From positions 558,001 to 622,000 of the forward strand of contig BAAHQB010000100.1 of NCBI GenBank assembly GCA_054601695.1: a stretch of DNA of 64,000 nt, in the 5' to 3' direction. Shown piece after piece: positions 1-25,477 of the stretch; positions within the stretch are counted from its first letter, which is position 1; each line of letters begins with the position of its first letter. The stretch comes from Amorphochlora amoebiformis. Its lineage: Eukaryota; Cercozoa; Chlorarachniophyceae. Under the pieces are notes generated by a model. It searched no databases. It was given only the letters and a program-made list of their open reading frames with translations, and was not told where the DNA came from. Both the position numbers and the translations under genes were made by a program.

Positions 1-244
1 TATCTTGCGTATATCAGCTAGACTAGCCTCAGCCCACGGTAGTCCGACTGTAGGTATCTCTAGTATATACTAGATCTAGTCATCGGTTTTACTCTAGATA
101 TATTAAATGCCGTCAGGATTCTAGCTAGTCTCTAGAGTCTAGACCTAGCATCATACTGACTCATACTAGTCAAAAAAACACTGAGTCTAGCTAGTGAGTA
201 TTAAAAAAATGGTGAGTACTACCGTTAGAAACTAGAGATAATAC

Positions 245-724
245 GCATGGGGCACGCACGGTTCCTGGTGGCTGCTGGTGTCTGGTGGGTTGGGTCTCTA
301 GATCTGGACTTACTCTAGTTACTTTAAATTCACTCTATCCGACTTATAATCATTCATCACTGAGATGTTAATTCGCCGCCTCTCATCGACTTCAAAAAGT
401 ATAACAGCTAGAAGAAGCTCCGATATGACTAGGACTGCTTGTCGTATACCCTGTTTTTGACTGCTGTCGCAACCAAGCGATTGCACTTCGGTTCTGTGCA
501 GTATCTGTTTTATAGGATCTTATAATATGTATGTGTATCTAAATATATTTTATATTTGTATTGTACATCATATGCATATGTGTAAATGTGTTTTATATGT
601 ATATATATGTAAATAAACAAATGTTAATTCTTGTATATAGTACGTACACGCTCCTATAGATGCATATATTTGTGTTTATGAATGCATTTATAAATATCTT
701 AAAATTTCACCTATGCATATAGCG

Positions 725-783
<59 letters not shown>

Positions 784-1080
784 CTTGTATAGTCTGCAAG
801 AGATTCCGTGGTATTTTTCTTGAGAATCGCGAAAACTACTGCACTAACCACCATCTGGTTCATATATGCTATTTTTAACATACACACATATATATATATA
901 TATATGTATATATGTATATATATGTAGTTATATTTATGTCGATATATACATATATAATATGTATATATGTGTACAGGATTTAATATATTCTACATAACAC
1001 ACACGAACTTTGAACAAAAAATATTTTCATAATGTACATATATATACATATATGTATTTATGTATGTATATATATATATA

Positions 1081-1125
<45 letters not shown>

Positions 1126-1205
1126 ATATATATATATATATATTATATATGTTATATAATATATATATATATATATATATGGCATATATATAAACTCGTA
1201 TGTGC

Positions 1206-1247
<42 letters not shown>

Positions 1248-1420
1248 CATACATACATGTATGTATATGTGTGTATATGTGTGTATATGTGTGTGTATAT
1301 ATATGTATATATATATGTGTATATGAATGTGATACGTATATGCATACATTTATACACACGTAATGATTTGTTAAAGTGCTCTTTTCAAGAATATGTATAT
1401 ACATTGACTGACTGTATATC

Positions 1421-1461
<41 letters not shown>

Positions 1462-1653
1462 GTATATAGATATATATATGCATATAATTATACCTACATA
1501 TATATATATATATATATATACTCATATATACATACCTACATATATATATGTATATATATATATATATTATATATGTATGTATAAATATGCATGTAAAGGT
1601 ATATGTGAAAACATCCTATTGGATGTCTATACGTACAATAAGTATACATACAT

Positions 1654-1696
<43 letters not shown>

Positions 1697-1744
1697 TATA
1701 AATATATATATATACATGTATATAAATATACATATATATGTATG

Positions 1745-1788
<44 letters not shown>

Positions 1789-1818
1789 TATCCCTATCGT
1801 ATGCAACGTGTAAATATT

Positions 1819-1866
<48 letters not shown>

Positions 1867-2191
1867 TATATTTATACACATATATATATACATATACATA
1901 TATATATATATATATACATATTGATAATATATTTATATGTATATATGTGTACATATATATATATATATGTATATAATATAATATTATATATATATATAAT
2001 TATATATATATATGTATATAATATAATATTATATATATATATATATAAATATATATGTATATAATATATATATATATATATATGTATCGATATAATGTGC
2101 ATACTATATATATATATAGAGTTATAATATACATATTATATATAATATTCTTACATACATACATATATGTATAATATTTTTACATGTATAT

Positions 2192-2229
<38 letters not shown>

Positions 2230-2264
2230 GTATAATATATATATATATATAATATCCACATATT

Positions 2265-2296
<32 letters not shown>

Positions 2297-2564
2297 CATG
2301 TATAGATATGTCCATATATATATATATATATATATACATATGTACACATATGTGTGTGTGTGTTTATATATATACATACGTATATAAATATATAAAGATA
2401 TATATATATATATATCTATATATATATATATATATTAATATTTATTTATATATATATATATATATGTATATATATGCATATATATATATATATATATATA
2501 TTTATATGAAAATATATATAATACTACAATTGGAGGAATAATGAAGATAAGAAATTCGTTGAGG

Positions 2565-2605
<41 letters not shown>

Positions 2606-2815
2606 TAATATATATATATATATATATATATGAAAATATAATTGGAGGAATAATGAAGAGAAGAAATTCGTTGAGGTATATACATATATATATATATATA
2701 TATATAATATTTAATATGTATATATATATGAAAATATATAATATTACAATTGGAGGAATAATGAAGAGAAGAAATTCGTTGAGGTATTCCCGTTCAGGGA
2801 AGTGGAATTCAAATC
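245..2815 (-). CDS. Incomplete minus-strand gene, four exons seen, product unknown
   Basis: Four exons can be chained on the minus strand with matching phases: 2815-2748, 854-784, 493-450 and 303-245. The first reads [14 protein letters not shown]... and ends in a hydrophobic FLLFIIPPI. The second begins [20 protein letters not shown], so a membrane segment may span this junction. The third and fourth are polar ([29 protein letters not shown]). Acceptors are ATATAG, ACCAG, CACAG and TCCAG; donors are GTAATA, GTGCAT, GTATAC and GTATTA. The gene continues past the left edge or ends in unread exons there. A segment at 3376-3308 ([15 protein letters not shown]) could be a 5' exon, but its splice phase does not join directly to 2815. 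I do not recognise the family. The 855-2747 intron is nearly pure TA repeat plus two decayed copies of the 2815 exon. Confidence 0.42.
2527..2690 (-). repeat. Two decayed copies of the exon at 2748-2815
   Basis: Segments 2641-2690 and 2527-2570 repeat the 3' half of the exon at 2815-2748, including the block encoding [11 protein letters not shown] on the minus strand, followed by (TA)n. They lack the 5' part of the exon and a usable acceptor. All three copies are separated by TA runs, so this is a local tandem duplication. Confidence 0.8.
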
Positions 2816-3068
2816 CTATATATACATATATATATATATATATGCATATAATATATTTGTATTATATATAAATATCTAAATATAGATATGAATATCTTAG
2901 TATATATGTGTATATATACATCTGTATATATGTATGTGATATATATGTATATGTATGTATAATATAAGTATATAGATGTATACATTTCCATATATATATA
3001 TATAAATACACATATGTACTCAATATATATACCTACGTACATACATATATATAAATATATATACATAT

Positions 3069-3100
<32 letters not shown>

Positions 3101-3239
3101 GAATTTTAAGGATGTACAAATATCTTTTTGTAAGATTGTTATATATTTAACGTACATATGTATATATATATATATATAAATAAATATATATTTATATAAT
3201 TATATATATATAATTCTATATATATATTTACATACATAT

Positions 3240-3312
<73 letters not shown>

Positions 3313-3858
3313 CTCATTGACCACCTTCTTCCCCCATATACTCGGTGAGGCTAAGGATAAGAAAATCATTAGGGTTATGGTTGGGGTTAGGATTAGGGTT
3401 AGGGTTGGGGTTAGGGCTAGGGTTAGGGTTAGGGTTGGGGTTACGGCTAGGGTTAGGGTTAGGGTTAGGGTTAAGGTGTTAGGGTGACCGAGTGTTCGAA
3501 TTAGGGTTAGGGATATAGTGTAGCTAAGGTCTAGGGTTAGGGTTAGGGTTTTGGCATAAGGGATAGCGAGGGCTAGGGTAAGGGTTAGGGCTAGGATAAG
3601 TGTTAGGGTTAGGTTTAGAGTTAGGGTTAGGGTTAGGATCAGATTATTCAGCATGTCTTAGTCCAAGGACCATTGACTCCTCCACATTGTGGGGCTAGTT
3701 TAGGGTTAGGGTTAGGGTTAGGGTTAGGGTTAGGGTTTGGGTTAGGATTAGGGTTAGGGTTTGGGTTAGGGTTAGGATTAGGGTTAGGGTTGGGGTTAGG
3801 GTTAGGATTAGGGTTAGGGTTAGGGTTAGGGTTAGGATTAGGGTTAGTAGGGTTAGGG
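2816..3858. other. Intergenic: TA repeats, then a TTAGGG array
   Basis: From 2816 to about 3307 this is mostly (TA)n with short unique scraps. From 3308 to 3375 there is a unique segment that might be an exon of the left-hand gene. From 3376 to 3858 it is a degenerate TTAGGG array interrupted by one about 60-bp non-repeat motif at 3636-3700. Confidence 0.7.

Positions 3859-3870
<12 letters not shown>
3376..3870 (+). repeat. Interstitial TTAGGG array, leftmost
   Basis: More than 50 TTAGGG or one-mismatch units (TTAGGA, TTTGGG, TTGGGG, CTAGGG) on the plus strand, with strong purity at 3700-3870. It is internal, flanked by genes on both sides, so it is not a chromosome end here. The minus-strand hydroxylase gene takes its TAA stop from the first CCCTAA-like unit at 3859-3861. 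Confidence 0.95.
3636..3700 (+). repeat. Conserved motif inside a TTAGGG array, copy 1
   Basis: A non-telomeric block containing CATGTCTTAG and CCATTGACT, then a GTGGGGCT tail, embedded in TTAGGG repeats. Related blocks lie at 40262-40310 and 44033-44092, both also inside telomere-like arrays. No open frame of note and no terminal repeats were seen, so its nature is unknown. Confidence 0.75.
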
Positions 3871-15885
<12,015 letters not shown>

Positions 15886-16157
15886 ACTACCAATCAGCGA
15901 TTTCGAATCCCTAAAACACGCAATAAGAGCCTCTTAAGACCATTACACAGACCCAAAAACGCTCATATCACAAAGTGAATGTAAGTACCCAGTTTGCCAG
16001 TCCACGTATAATGGAGCTGAGAGAAACAAATCACGTATATCAGTTGGTCTTAAACGATAGCCTCATACGGTAGTGCGTAAAATCATTCGCTCCTAGGACT
16101 AAGGGTAAAGGATATACATATTATAGCAAGGGTCGAGGAGATGGTATCTGGGAATAA
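15886..16157. other. Upstream region of the hydroxylase gene
   Basis: Mostly unique, moderately AT-rich sequence with no exon I can support. It should contain the promoter of the minus-strand hydroxylase gene and the 3' end of the doubtful small ORF. No TATA box or initiator could be assigned with confidence against the AT-rich background. Confidence 0.4.
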
Positions 16158-16396
16158 TTAGTTTCCCGGAAAATCCTCATAATGGTTGAAATTTGAGTCC
16201 AGGTACGTGGAAGAGATACCGATGATGGCGAGGGTGGCCATGAGAGTGCCGTACATGGCTAGCAGGAGCATAAAAGCCGTGCAAAGCCTGCGGGTCGAGG
16301 ATATCAAAGCGAACTCGAAGCAAAAAGGGTGGAAGACAAGGATTTTCGATAGATGTCGAATCAAGTGGGACACCTGGTGGATATTCTCAAGAACAT
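16158..16396 (-). CDS. Possible small membrane protein, two exons, doubtful
   Basis: Exons 16396-16374 and 16287-16158 join in phase to about 50 aa: MFLRIST..., a hydrophobic stretch AFMLLLAMYGTLMATLAIIG, then a polar tail ending FNHYEDFPGN and TAA. The acceptor (CCGCAG) and coding-like base use support the second exon. The first exon is short and the true 5' end may lie further up. It lies head-to-head with the EGY gene. An alternative is that the hydrophobic exon is a lost or alternative membrane anchor of the hydroxylase gene, but its phase does not fit the exons found there. Confidence 0.33.
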
Positions 16397-16617
16397 GTCC
16401 GAATCAAGGTATCGATATCGACACCCCGTGCTCCGACACCCCGTGCTCCGGCCTGACCAGCTGAACGAGAAGATCAGAGGGTGGGGCTGTAAATTAAATT
16501 TTTAGCCTTTTTCATCCATAAATTTTGGAAAATAATTATTATTTCTTCGGTTGGATGAACTTGTCAACTTGGATCATAAATTTAAATTTACCGGTAGTCA
16601 AACCTATCGTAATTAAA

Positions 16618-18418
16618 ATGTCGCCTAAATTTGGGGATTTTCTCGGGTAATATTTCGGCCATACCCTTTGACTCGGGTGGCAGCGAGAACGGAGGTTGCC
16701 CAGGCATGTCGGGGTCGCTTTTACGGTCGGTTTACCACACTCCTAAGCATTTATTAGCCCTAAAATCATTGTATCTATCCGTCCATATGTATTCGCGGTG
16801 CTGAACTAGGAAATTATGCCTTTGTTGGCAACAGATCGCCGTTCTTTTTTTTTCCCGACTAAAGCGACTTGACCCCCCTTGTTAGGCTATGGCAGCCTAG
16901 CGGCGCGCAGCGGGGTCGCAACGTCCTCTCTTTTGCAAGGGTAGGCTTGCTTACTGTTGCCAGCGTGGCCATCATTGGGTATCTGGCTTCTTCGCACAAC
17001 CAAAGAAATCTAGGGGGGGTGCGTGGACTGCCGTCACGGGTGATGAGTGGCCTTAGGTCTTCTCAAACCGTGACTCAGGAGCCTTGGAATCGTAGAGGGA
17101 AAGTGCTTCTAAGGAGACGTGAGTTTGATCCTTGGGGGGGACGAGGACGACGAGGTATGACACATATATATATATGCTTTCTCTTATTTTGGCGAGATTT
17201 GCTTGCGGACTTCTTTGTAGGAGAGGAGATTATGGGTTATGTAAGTGCTTAGACGTGATCTTAAGAACTGTAGGGGTATCTGGGATGGAATGGGAACGAT
17301 CCGTTTGTTTCATGCATGCCGAAAGACCGATTAATACCTGCAGGTTTCGCCCCCCACGCCGACAGATCACCGGATGTCCTGGAAAAAGAGGACGTCAAGG
17401 TGGTGACGTCGTCGACACCAGATTCTGCCCCAGAGGTATGATGTCATTTTATTGGCAATTGGATACGTATCCTCAACTTTGCAAAAAATAGGGCATTAAC
17501 AAAGGTGAGGAGGAGCTCGTAAAAAAGTCCAGCACACCTTCGGTAAATATCCCGCTCCGCCCCTTCATAGTATCTGAACTTATTTCTGTCGCCAGAGTGA
17601 AAGCTCGCTCTCAGCTCTTGATTCCATGCTAGGTGGAGATGGTACCGATGTAACTGGTCCTGAAATCTCAGATGCTGATTTCTGTACTCCATCAGATTTT
17701 AAGGAATCCCAGATACCAATAGAGCCTGTATCTGAAACCAAAGCCAAGCATGCCCTGGATCTCCTGAGCGGGTGGTTTGGCCCCGATGAGGCTGAAATTG
17801 AGGCGCAAAAGGAAAAGGAAGAGAGAAAGCGGGTAGTCATAACCACAGACCAAGTAATCCAAAAGCATCAAACGATTCATAATTAACCTAGGACCAGGAG
17901 GAGCGCGAGAGGAAGGCGAAAGAGGCTGAATTTGCGCGACGGAACAACGTGCCAGCGGTGGAAGTGACCATCGAGACTGAGGATGAAAGGCTTCCGGATG
18001 AGGTTTTAACTCTGCAACTGACAAATATATTTTCTCGATGTATTAAGTATCGACGGAACGTAGGTGATGAGAGTTCTAGGTCTGGGCAAGGGCTCTAATC
18101 AGTCCGCTGAGATCCTCTTGGAGGATCTCAAAGAGAAAGCAAGGACAGGGTACATTTCATCTGCAATATCTCCTTCCCAAGGTTCTAATAAACCCTTTTC
18201 GTTTAGGGATGAGAGAGATCGTGAGTTGATGGAGGCTGTTACAAGTTTCCTGGAATCGGTAACAGCAAAGCAACATCGCGTATGCTACATATTTACTTAT
18301 TTACACATAATCTATGCATATATATATGTATATATCTTCTAAAAGAAATCATGTATATCTATGTGTTTTTTGAAATATATTTATAACTACATATATTTGG
18401 GTACATTTACATATATTT

Positions 18419-18465
<47 letters not shown>

Positions 18466-18480
18466 ATGTCTCTATTATAT

Positions 18481-18514
<34 letters not shown>

Positions 18515-18851
18515 TATATATATAATATTAATATATATGATTTATAGTGTATGTATATGCATATTCTTGGATAAATGTATGCACATGTGCCATATATAAA
18601 CATGATATATGTATGTATATATGTGTATATATATGTATATATGTGTATATATATATGTATATAGGATACACATGTATATACATATACACATATACACATG
18701 TACATATGTATATATGTATGTATGTATATATAATATATTTATATAATATGTATGTATATATATGTATATTATATAAAAATATGTGATTTTATAGTTTATA
18801 TATGTGCGCATTTTTGGATAAATGTATGCACATACGTAATATATAAACATG

Positions 18852-18925
<74 letters not shown>

Positions 18926-18935
18926 AAATAAATAT

Positions 18936-18966
<31 letters not shown>

Positions 18967-19937
18967 GTATGTATATATATATATATATGTATAATATCTA
19001 TAAATGTACTCACATAAAAAATTTCATGTGCTGAATGTGCGTGTTATATTCAATGTGCGCGTACATAATATGAGTGATAATATATTGTGAATATTTTTAC
19101 TTTGTATATGTGTATAATATATATATATATATATATATATAAGTATAATATATATATATATATATATGTATATATAATATATTTGTATGTATTTCATCTT
19201 GTTTATTTAGAAATGTGCAACACATATTTATAAATATTTCATCACGCTATGAATTTTTTTCGTTTACATATTCAAGTATTCCCATATGGATATCCATACC
19301 TCAATGTCCAGGCGCAGTCAGAGAATGCCACCGAGAACGAGCTTCGGAATGACTTTATTAACCTCCTCGACAAGTACTCTACTAACAAGGAACTATAAGT
19401 GGTTATCCTTACCATCACTATGTAGGCTCCAACCCGAGAACCGTGTCGATATTGACGATATGAAAAAAATCCAAAAGGAGGTACCAATTAAGTTACATCA
19501 ACGCACATACGTAGACGGCAGTATGACTCCGTAATCTATGAACAGAGTTATACGTCAAATGTACTTGATTTAATACCATCTCATCTTCATGCGGCCAGTT
19601 TGAATGTTTCTCGACTTTTGATTCCAAAATTGTATTCAGATTCTTGGACCCAATACTTTCTACGTAACCACGTCGGACATCGCCGCTAAATTCGACGGAG
19701 TCTTCGGTATCCAAACCACCATGTCATTCTGTGCTATTCTAGAGTCTTAGCAATTTTCCACCTTACCATAGGCCTCCGCGATGTGGGGTATGTATTCTGT
19801 GGGAACTTTCGCGGTGATCAGGAGAAAGTAATCAAATCGAAACCTTCGTTCATATCTTGGGTCTGATTGTATTCTTGGTTTAGATGTTCGAGGAAATTTC
19901 TGAGCGCGTCCAAAAGGAGTTTGATGGCAAATATGAG
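16618..19937 (+). CDS. EGY-like: EGY gene, exons for the N-terminal and soluble region
   Basis: Exons: 16618-16646 (tentative), 16865-17118 (or donor at 17154), 17344-17435, 17596-17832, 17892-18002, 18103-18149 (or start 18064), 18207-18258 (or end 18279), 19312-19373, 19426-19480, 19640-19706, 19772-19827, 19884-19937. Phases agree at every junction listed. Exon 19640 reads [13 protein letters not shown] and exon 19772 ends [11 protein letters not shown], matching the conserved GPDTFFVT and GNLRG blocks that precede the membrane domain in EGY proteins. Small introns here are 52-65 nt; the 18259-19311 intron is swollen by TA repeats. Confidence 0.82.
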
Positions 19938-21013
19938 GTACGAAGGCACTAAGAAGCTGTCCGATACCCGAATCTTATCCACTCCCGCAGGTGTTTCTCA
20001 TTCCTGACCCTGAGCTGGAGATTGATCCATTTTACGACGGCGACACGAACAAGGTACATATTAAATTTACTCCCCTCTCGTATACTCACACGTGCTTTCG
20101 TCAGGCTGCTCTTCAAATTCTTCCTGCCGACCGTGCGCAGCCGCCTGAAGGGCCCAAGTGGGGGGTAAGAATATTTCTGAAGCGAAGCAATGATATCTAT
20201 TGACTTCTGATGAATCCAGATCATTGCTGCGCTAGCGTTGTTTGCAATCACCTCTTTTGGAGCGCTGCAACTTGGCGCCCAGGCAGCATCCGTACAGCTT
20301 CCGGTAGAAGTAAAATATTGACCGGAGTAACGTTCTAGCTCTATCCATCTTGTGCTTATCCAACATTAAATAACGGCTCTGATCGCACCACTTAACTTCC
20401 TCCAGGCCGCGACGATACAGTGGCTCTCCAATCCTGAGAACTTCCAATCCTATGATCCCCAGGAATGGGTCTAATGCTAGCCATATACAACTAGCGTGTG
20501 TCGTTTTGAAACTTATGCGTGTTTACAGATTATACCGCCTGGCATCAGGGATTGGGACCCTACACCATTCCTGGCTAGTGTAGGTTGGCGCCCTTCTAGG
20601 TTTTATCACTATTCTTAGTTGGATTATTTTGATAATAGGTCAAGTAGCTGCTGGTGCGATCACGGTCCAATTAATACACGAGCTTGGCCATAGAATTTCC
20701 GCAGCCTTCCGCGGGGTCCGACTGGGTATATGCATGTTTATTTTATACCTTGGATCCAATCTAAAGCTCCAACGCATGTTAATCCCTCCCTACCCTAAGT
20801 TGAATTAATTTCGACACTAAAACCACTAACCATGCTTGCAATCTAAACCTACTAATCCCAACCTCAACCGAAGGATCTCCGTTCTTTTTGCCTTTGGGAA
20901 GTCTACCGACAAGCTTTGGGTACACTCATATATAAATGAATGTAATATATGTATATTTTTTAAGTGTGTATGTGTGTTATTATATATATATCTTACACAC
21001 ACTCTCTCTCTCT

Positions 21014-21059
<46 letters not shown>

Positions 21060-21106
21060 GGGTTATATGTATGTATATACAATATATTATATATATATAT
21101 ATATAT

Positions 21107-21142
<36 letters not shown>

Positions 21143-21177
21143 AGGTTATATATATATATGTGTGTGTATTATAAAGG

Positions 21178-21220
<43 letters not shown>

Positions 21221-21282
21221 TACATATATATATGTATATACATATGTATGTATATATTTATGTATATATTATAGATATATGC

Positions 21283-21323
<41 letters not shown>

Positions 21324-21353
21324 ATATTCATATTTGTATTTATATATTTTAGC

Positions 21354-21388
<35 letters not shown>

Positions 21389-21536
21389 ATATGGATGTGT
21401 GGGTATGTGTGTTTCATGTTGTAGACATAAGGATAGCGTTACATTAGCAGATGTTTAACGAAATATACGTGATGTACTAACACATACGTAATATGTATAT
21501 ATGTAAATATACAATACATTACTACATATATATATA

Positions 21537-21577
<41 letters not shown>

Positions 21578-22138
21578 CATGTATATGTACATATTATACA
21601 GATATATATATATATATATATGTATGTATATATATATATACATATATACATAGAATATACACAGAGTACATACAAATAAATGTATCAGACACACTCATCA
21701 CATGACGTAACGCTACTTAACCACACAGATCTATCACCCCCTTCCGATCTCTCGTAAAAAACAATAAAGATCTCTTCGATATCTCCGCGGCGGGACCTCT
21801 CTCGGGCGTGATAATGGCCTCCATATTGTGAGAATCTCGTCATTTCTCCTTTTTACGTTCGCTCATATTTTATTGCCATTATCAGGTTTATTGCCGGATT
21901 AGTCCTGACGGGACAGACACCCCAGGGCTCGCTCGTGGCTGTGCCTTATCCCTTTGTACAGCAGAGTCTCTTGCTTGGAACAATGGTATGGCTATTGCAT
22001 ATGTTATGGTGTATATGAGTAATCATGTAAATGTGTGTCCATCGTGTAATGAGTGCGTGTGTGTTTGTGTGTGTGAATACATATATATTTTTGTGCAAGT
22101 ATTTTATGAATAACTCGTGTATGTAAGTAATATTATAT

Positions 22139-22193
<55 letters not shown>

Positions 22194-22453
22194 TATATAT
22201 ATACATATGTATGTTATATGTATACATATTTATATTACTATATACATGTATCATGTACAAGGTGCGTAAATACATGTATGTGTATGTATATTGTAATGTA
22301 CACACTATATTTACGTGTATGTATTTATACATGTATGTATTCAATAATATAATATGTACATATATATATATATATGTGTACATATATGTGTAGTATGTAT
22401 ATGTATATATATATACATCAACATATCACATATGTGTATATGTACATATTTAC

Positions 22454-22487
<34 letters not shown>

Positions 22488-22524
22488 ACATATATATGTA
22501 TGTATATATAATATAATATAATAT

Positions 22525-22556
<32 letters not shown>

Positions 22557-22871
22557 CATGTAAATAACGAATATACATTGCTACCACCTCTAGATCTCGC
22601 TAAATCTCAACCTTTCAGGTAAAAGCCTGCCTTGGAATAGGAGATGGGGCTTTGACCTCGGATGCCCTCCTCGTTCACCCTCTGGTATCACCGTATTTTT
22701 ACAGCTCTCTCGAACCTGTTCACAACGTGTTCAGATGTTCTAATGGACGTTCTAACAGGTGGTCGCCGGGTGGGTTGGACTGGTGGCTCAAGCTTTTAAT
22801 TCACTTCCTGTTGGGAGCGTCGACGGTGGCAGGATGGTGCAGGTTTGATGGAATGTCCTCCTTGATATATA

Positions 22872-22910
<39 letters not shown>

Positions 22911-22981
22911 GGAGATATGTGTGTATAGTCGTATACGTATGTAGCATACATGTATATTTATGTGTGTATATATTCATATAC

Positions 22982-23019
<38 letters not shown>

Positions 23020-23027
23020 CTGTAAAT

Positions 23028-23080
<53 letters not shown>

Positions 23081-23506
23081 TTATATTTGTGGTGTGTGTT
23101 TTCATGTAGATGTAATGGTTTTATGTACACATTTGTGTATGTGTGCATGCATGCATACATATGCATGTGTGTGTGTATATATATATATATATAATATGAT
23201 ATATATATATATATAAACACCAAAAGCTATGACGAATTACCTTGTGTTCGTATTCTTTGAAGAAAACATGTAAATATTTGCAAAATAACTGAGCTTTTAT
23301 CAACAATCATGTAATATCCATTGCATATTCTCCCATATTGAAACGAAAATATGTCCAATACGTAGGCAACCTTCGGATCTGGACCTCTAGGATTCACCTC
23401 GCTGCTTACGTATGCGGCGCTCGGGTTTGGACTTATTGGGGGGTAAACGAAGATTTTATATACACATAATAATATATATATATATACATATATGTATATA
23501 TATACG

Positions 23507-23559
<53 letters not shown>

Positions 23560-23990
23560 AGCAAAACGGTATGTTAGAATGGTCTCCAGAGATTGATTGA
23601 AGTCCGTTTGGATTATGACGAATGATAAAGAGGAATTCTCATGCTGGTCAGAGGAATTCTCATGCTGGTCACTCAAGAATTTTTTAGGAATCTCGAATAC
23701 ACTCGAATGTTCGTGAAAGTTTGGAAGCGTGACCTGGCGCGACACGTCCGGTCACCTAATACTCGGAAGCCCGGTTACTACCGGGTACTACTGGATCAGA
23801 AGATTTCCAAGAATCTCCGGAATCACCAGCGATCTCCAGCTATCTGTAGTATACGTACGACGATATTTCAACACGCTATCGATATCTATTCTTCGAAGTA
23901 CGTCCCCTCATGCTATTTATATTATTTAACAATATATATATATATATATATAATATATATATATATATTATATATATAATATGTACATAT

Positions 23991-24069
<79 letters not shown>

Positions 24070-24129
24070 ATACGACTCGTGAATGGACTCGTATTTGGGT
24101 TGTGCCTCCTCCTACAGAGAACATTAAAC

Positions 24130-24175
<46 letters not shown>

Positions 24176-24652
24176 TGTGTATGTATATGTGTTGTATGTT
24201 AGCGCAACTGTAGTCCAGGCGTTGGTTTTAGCAAATGCAGGATTAGGTTCGATTGAAGTCCGTTTGGATTGTGACAAATAATGAAGGAAAATTCTCATAC
24301 AGTACATTCAAGAAATTTCCAAGGACGTTTTAACTTCTCGAACACATTCGAATCTTCGGGAAAGTTCTGGAACCGTGACGTGGGGTGACGTCACGTACTG
24401 TCACCAACCGTTACTGTCGGTACTACCGGTTACTACCGGGTACTACCGGTCACTATCGGGTACTACCGGTCACTCCCGGATGAGACGATCTTCAAGAATC
24501 TCCGGAATCTCCAGGATTAGACGATCTCCAAGAATCTCTGGAATCTCCCGCGATTCTTAGCTATATCTGTAGTACACGTACAGCTATACTTCAACACGCT
24601 ATCGATATCTACTCTTCAAACTGCGTCCCCTCATACTATTTATATAGCAATA

Positions 24653-24717
<65 letters not shown>

Positions 24718-25477
24718 CGCAGACCTGTAGACGGACTGGTGTTTGGGTTATACCTTCTTTTCCTACAGAGAACAAGCGAAAAATATATTCAGGACACTGT
24801 TACGGTAGTTAATCTATAACATGTATATGTATGTATACATGCTTACTTAAACATGCGCGCAAATATATTTTTAACATGTATAATCGATACATGTTTTACT
24901 AACAACGTATGTACATATGTGTGTGTCTATATCAGTGGAATATATATTCATACATATGTATTTCTACATGTATAATTGATACATGTTATACTAACAAGAT
25001 CTGTATGTACATATAGTGGAAGATATATTTAGTTATATGTATAAAACGTGAGACTGTTTGCGCGCGTTATGCCACTTTGAATATTAACGCTCACACGTAG
25101 GCATGTAAATATTCACGCACATGCTCACATATACATATATTAGTATATATAGATATGTACGTGTATGTACATATATTAGTATATGTAGATATGCACGTGT
25201 ATGTACATATATACATATATATATACATACATATATATTATATATTCAAATATATACATATAATATATATATATATATATATGTATATATAATATGTGAA
25301 TATATTTTGTCAGCTTGCCGAAGACAAACCCCGAAGGGCTATCTCTTTAGCTCTGGTAATTCCGCACCTAACCAAATGTAGAATTAACCTATACAACCCA
25401 ATTGACCTCCCACGAACTAAATATGTCAACAATCACAGGTCATATTCGCAGCCCTGGTGCTAACGCCCCTTGGTTAG
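16618..25477 (+). CDS. EGY-like: EGY-type plastid intramembrane metalloprotease (M50, S2P-like)
   Basis: About 27 exons give roughly 718 aa. The joined protein carries the hallmarks of the EGY branch of site-2 proteases: HELGH zinc motif (exon 20639-20725, residues about 492-496), SPFFLPLG and an FGSITPF loop, [37 protein letters not shown], and the second active-site motif [13 protein letters not shown] (exon 22759-22842), then [13 protein letters not shown] and [13 protein letters not shown]. In plants EGY proteins act in thylakoid or plastid membranes in chloroplast development. All key residues are present. The N-terminal 250 residues are polar and acidic (EEERKR-rich) after a hydrophobic segment [15 protein letters not shown], consistent with plastid targeting, possibly two-step. 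The first exon (16618-16646) is tentative: it fits in phase but is supported only by an ATG and a donor. It converges on the channel gene, with stop codons 560 bp apart. Confidence 0.9.
19991..25477 (+). CDS. EGY-like: EGY gene, exons for the membrane protease domain
   Basis: Exons: 19991-20053, 20105-20164, 20220-20303 (first membrane helix [18 protein letters not shown]), 20406-20468, 20529-20577, 20639-20725 (HELGH), 20874-20919, 21729-21827, 21886-21985, 22619-22684, 22759-22842 (VDGGR), 23366-23442, 24723-24804, 25314-25355, 25439-25477. Every junction keeps phase, and the order of motifs follows the family from end to end. The C-terminus ([17 protein letters not shown], stop) is shorter than in plant EGY1. 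Introns of 51-61 nt surround the HELGH exon, whereas those after it reach 1.3 kb because of TA repeats and a segmental duplication. Confidence 0.9.
23600..24800 (+). repeat. Intron-exon tandem duplication in the EGY gene
   Basis: About 23605-24125 and 24255-24785 are two diverged copies of the same segment. Shared landmarks include AATTCTCATGC/AATTCTCATAC, the CTACCGGGTACTA blocks, and TACGTCCCCTCAT / TGCGTCCCCTCAT. The second copy contains the functional exon 24723-24804. The first holds its decayed relative at about 24067-24125 ([14 protein letters not shown]), which lacks an AG directly upstream. Confidence 0.85.

Noticed and set aside
1027-2541. Many poly-Ile/Tyr open frames throughout the window
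   Set aside because: They come from (TA)n with occasional CA or GT, are open in several frames and have no start or domain evidence.
16869-17252. Unspliced 127-codon open frame taken as a separate gene
   Set aside because: It starts at a non-ATG codon. Its first part splices in phase to the EGY exon at 17344, and the rest reads into an intron.
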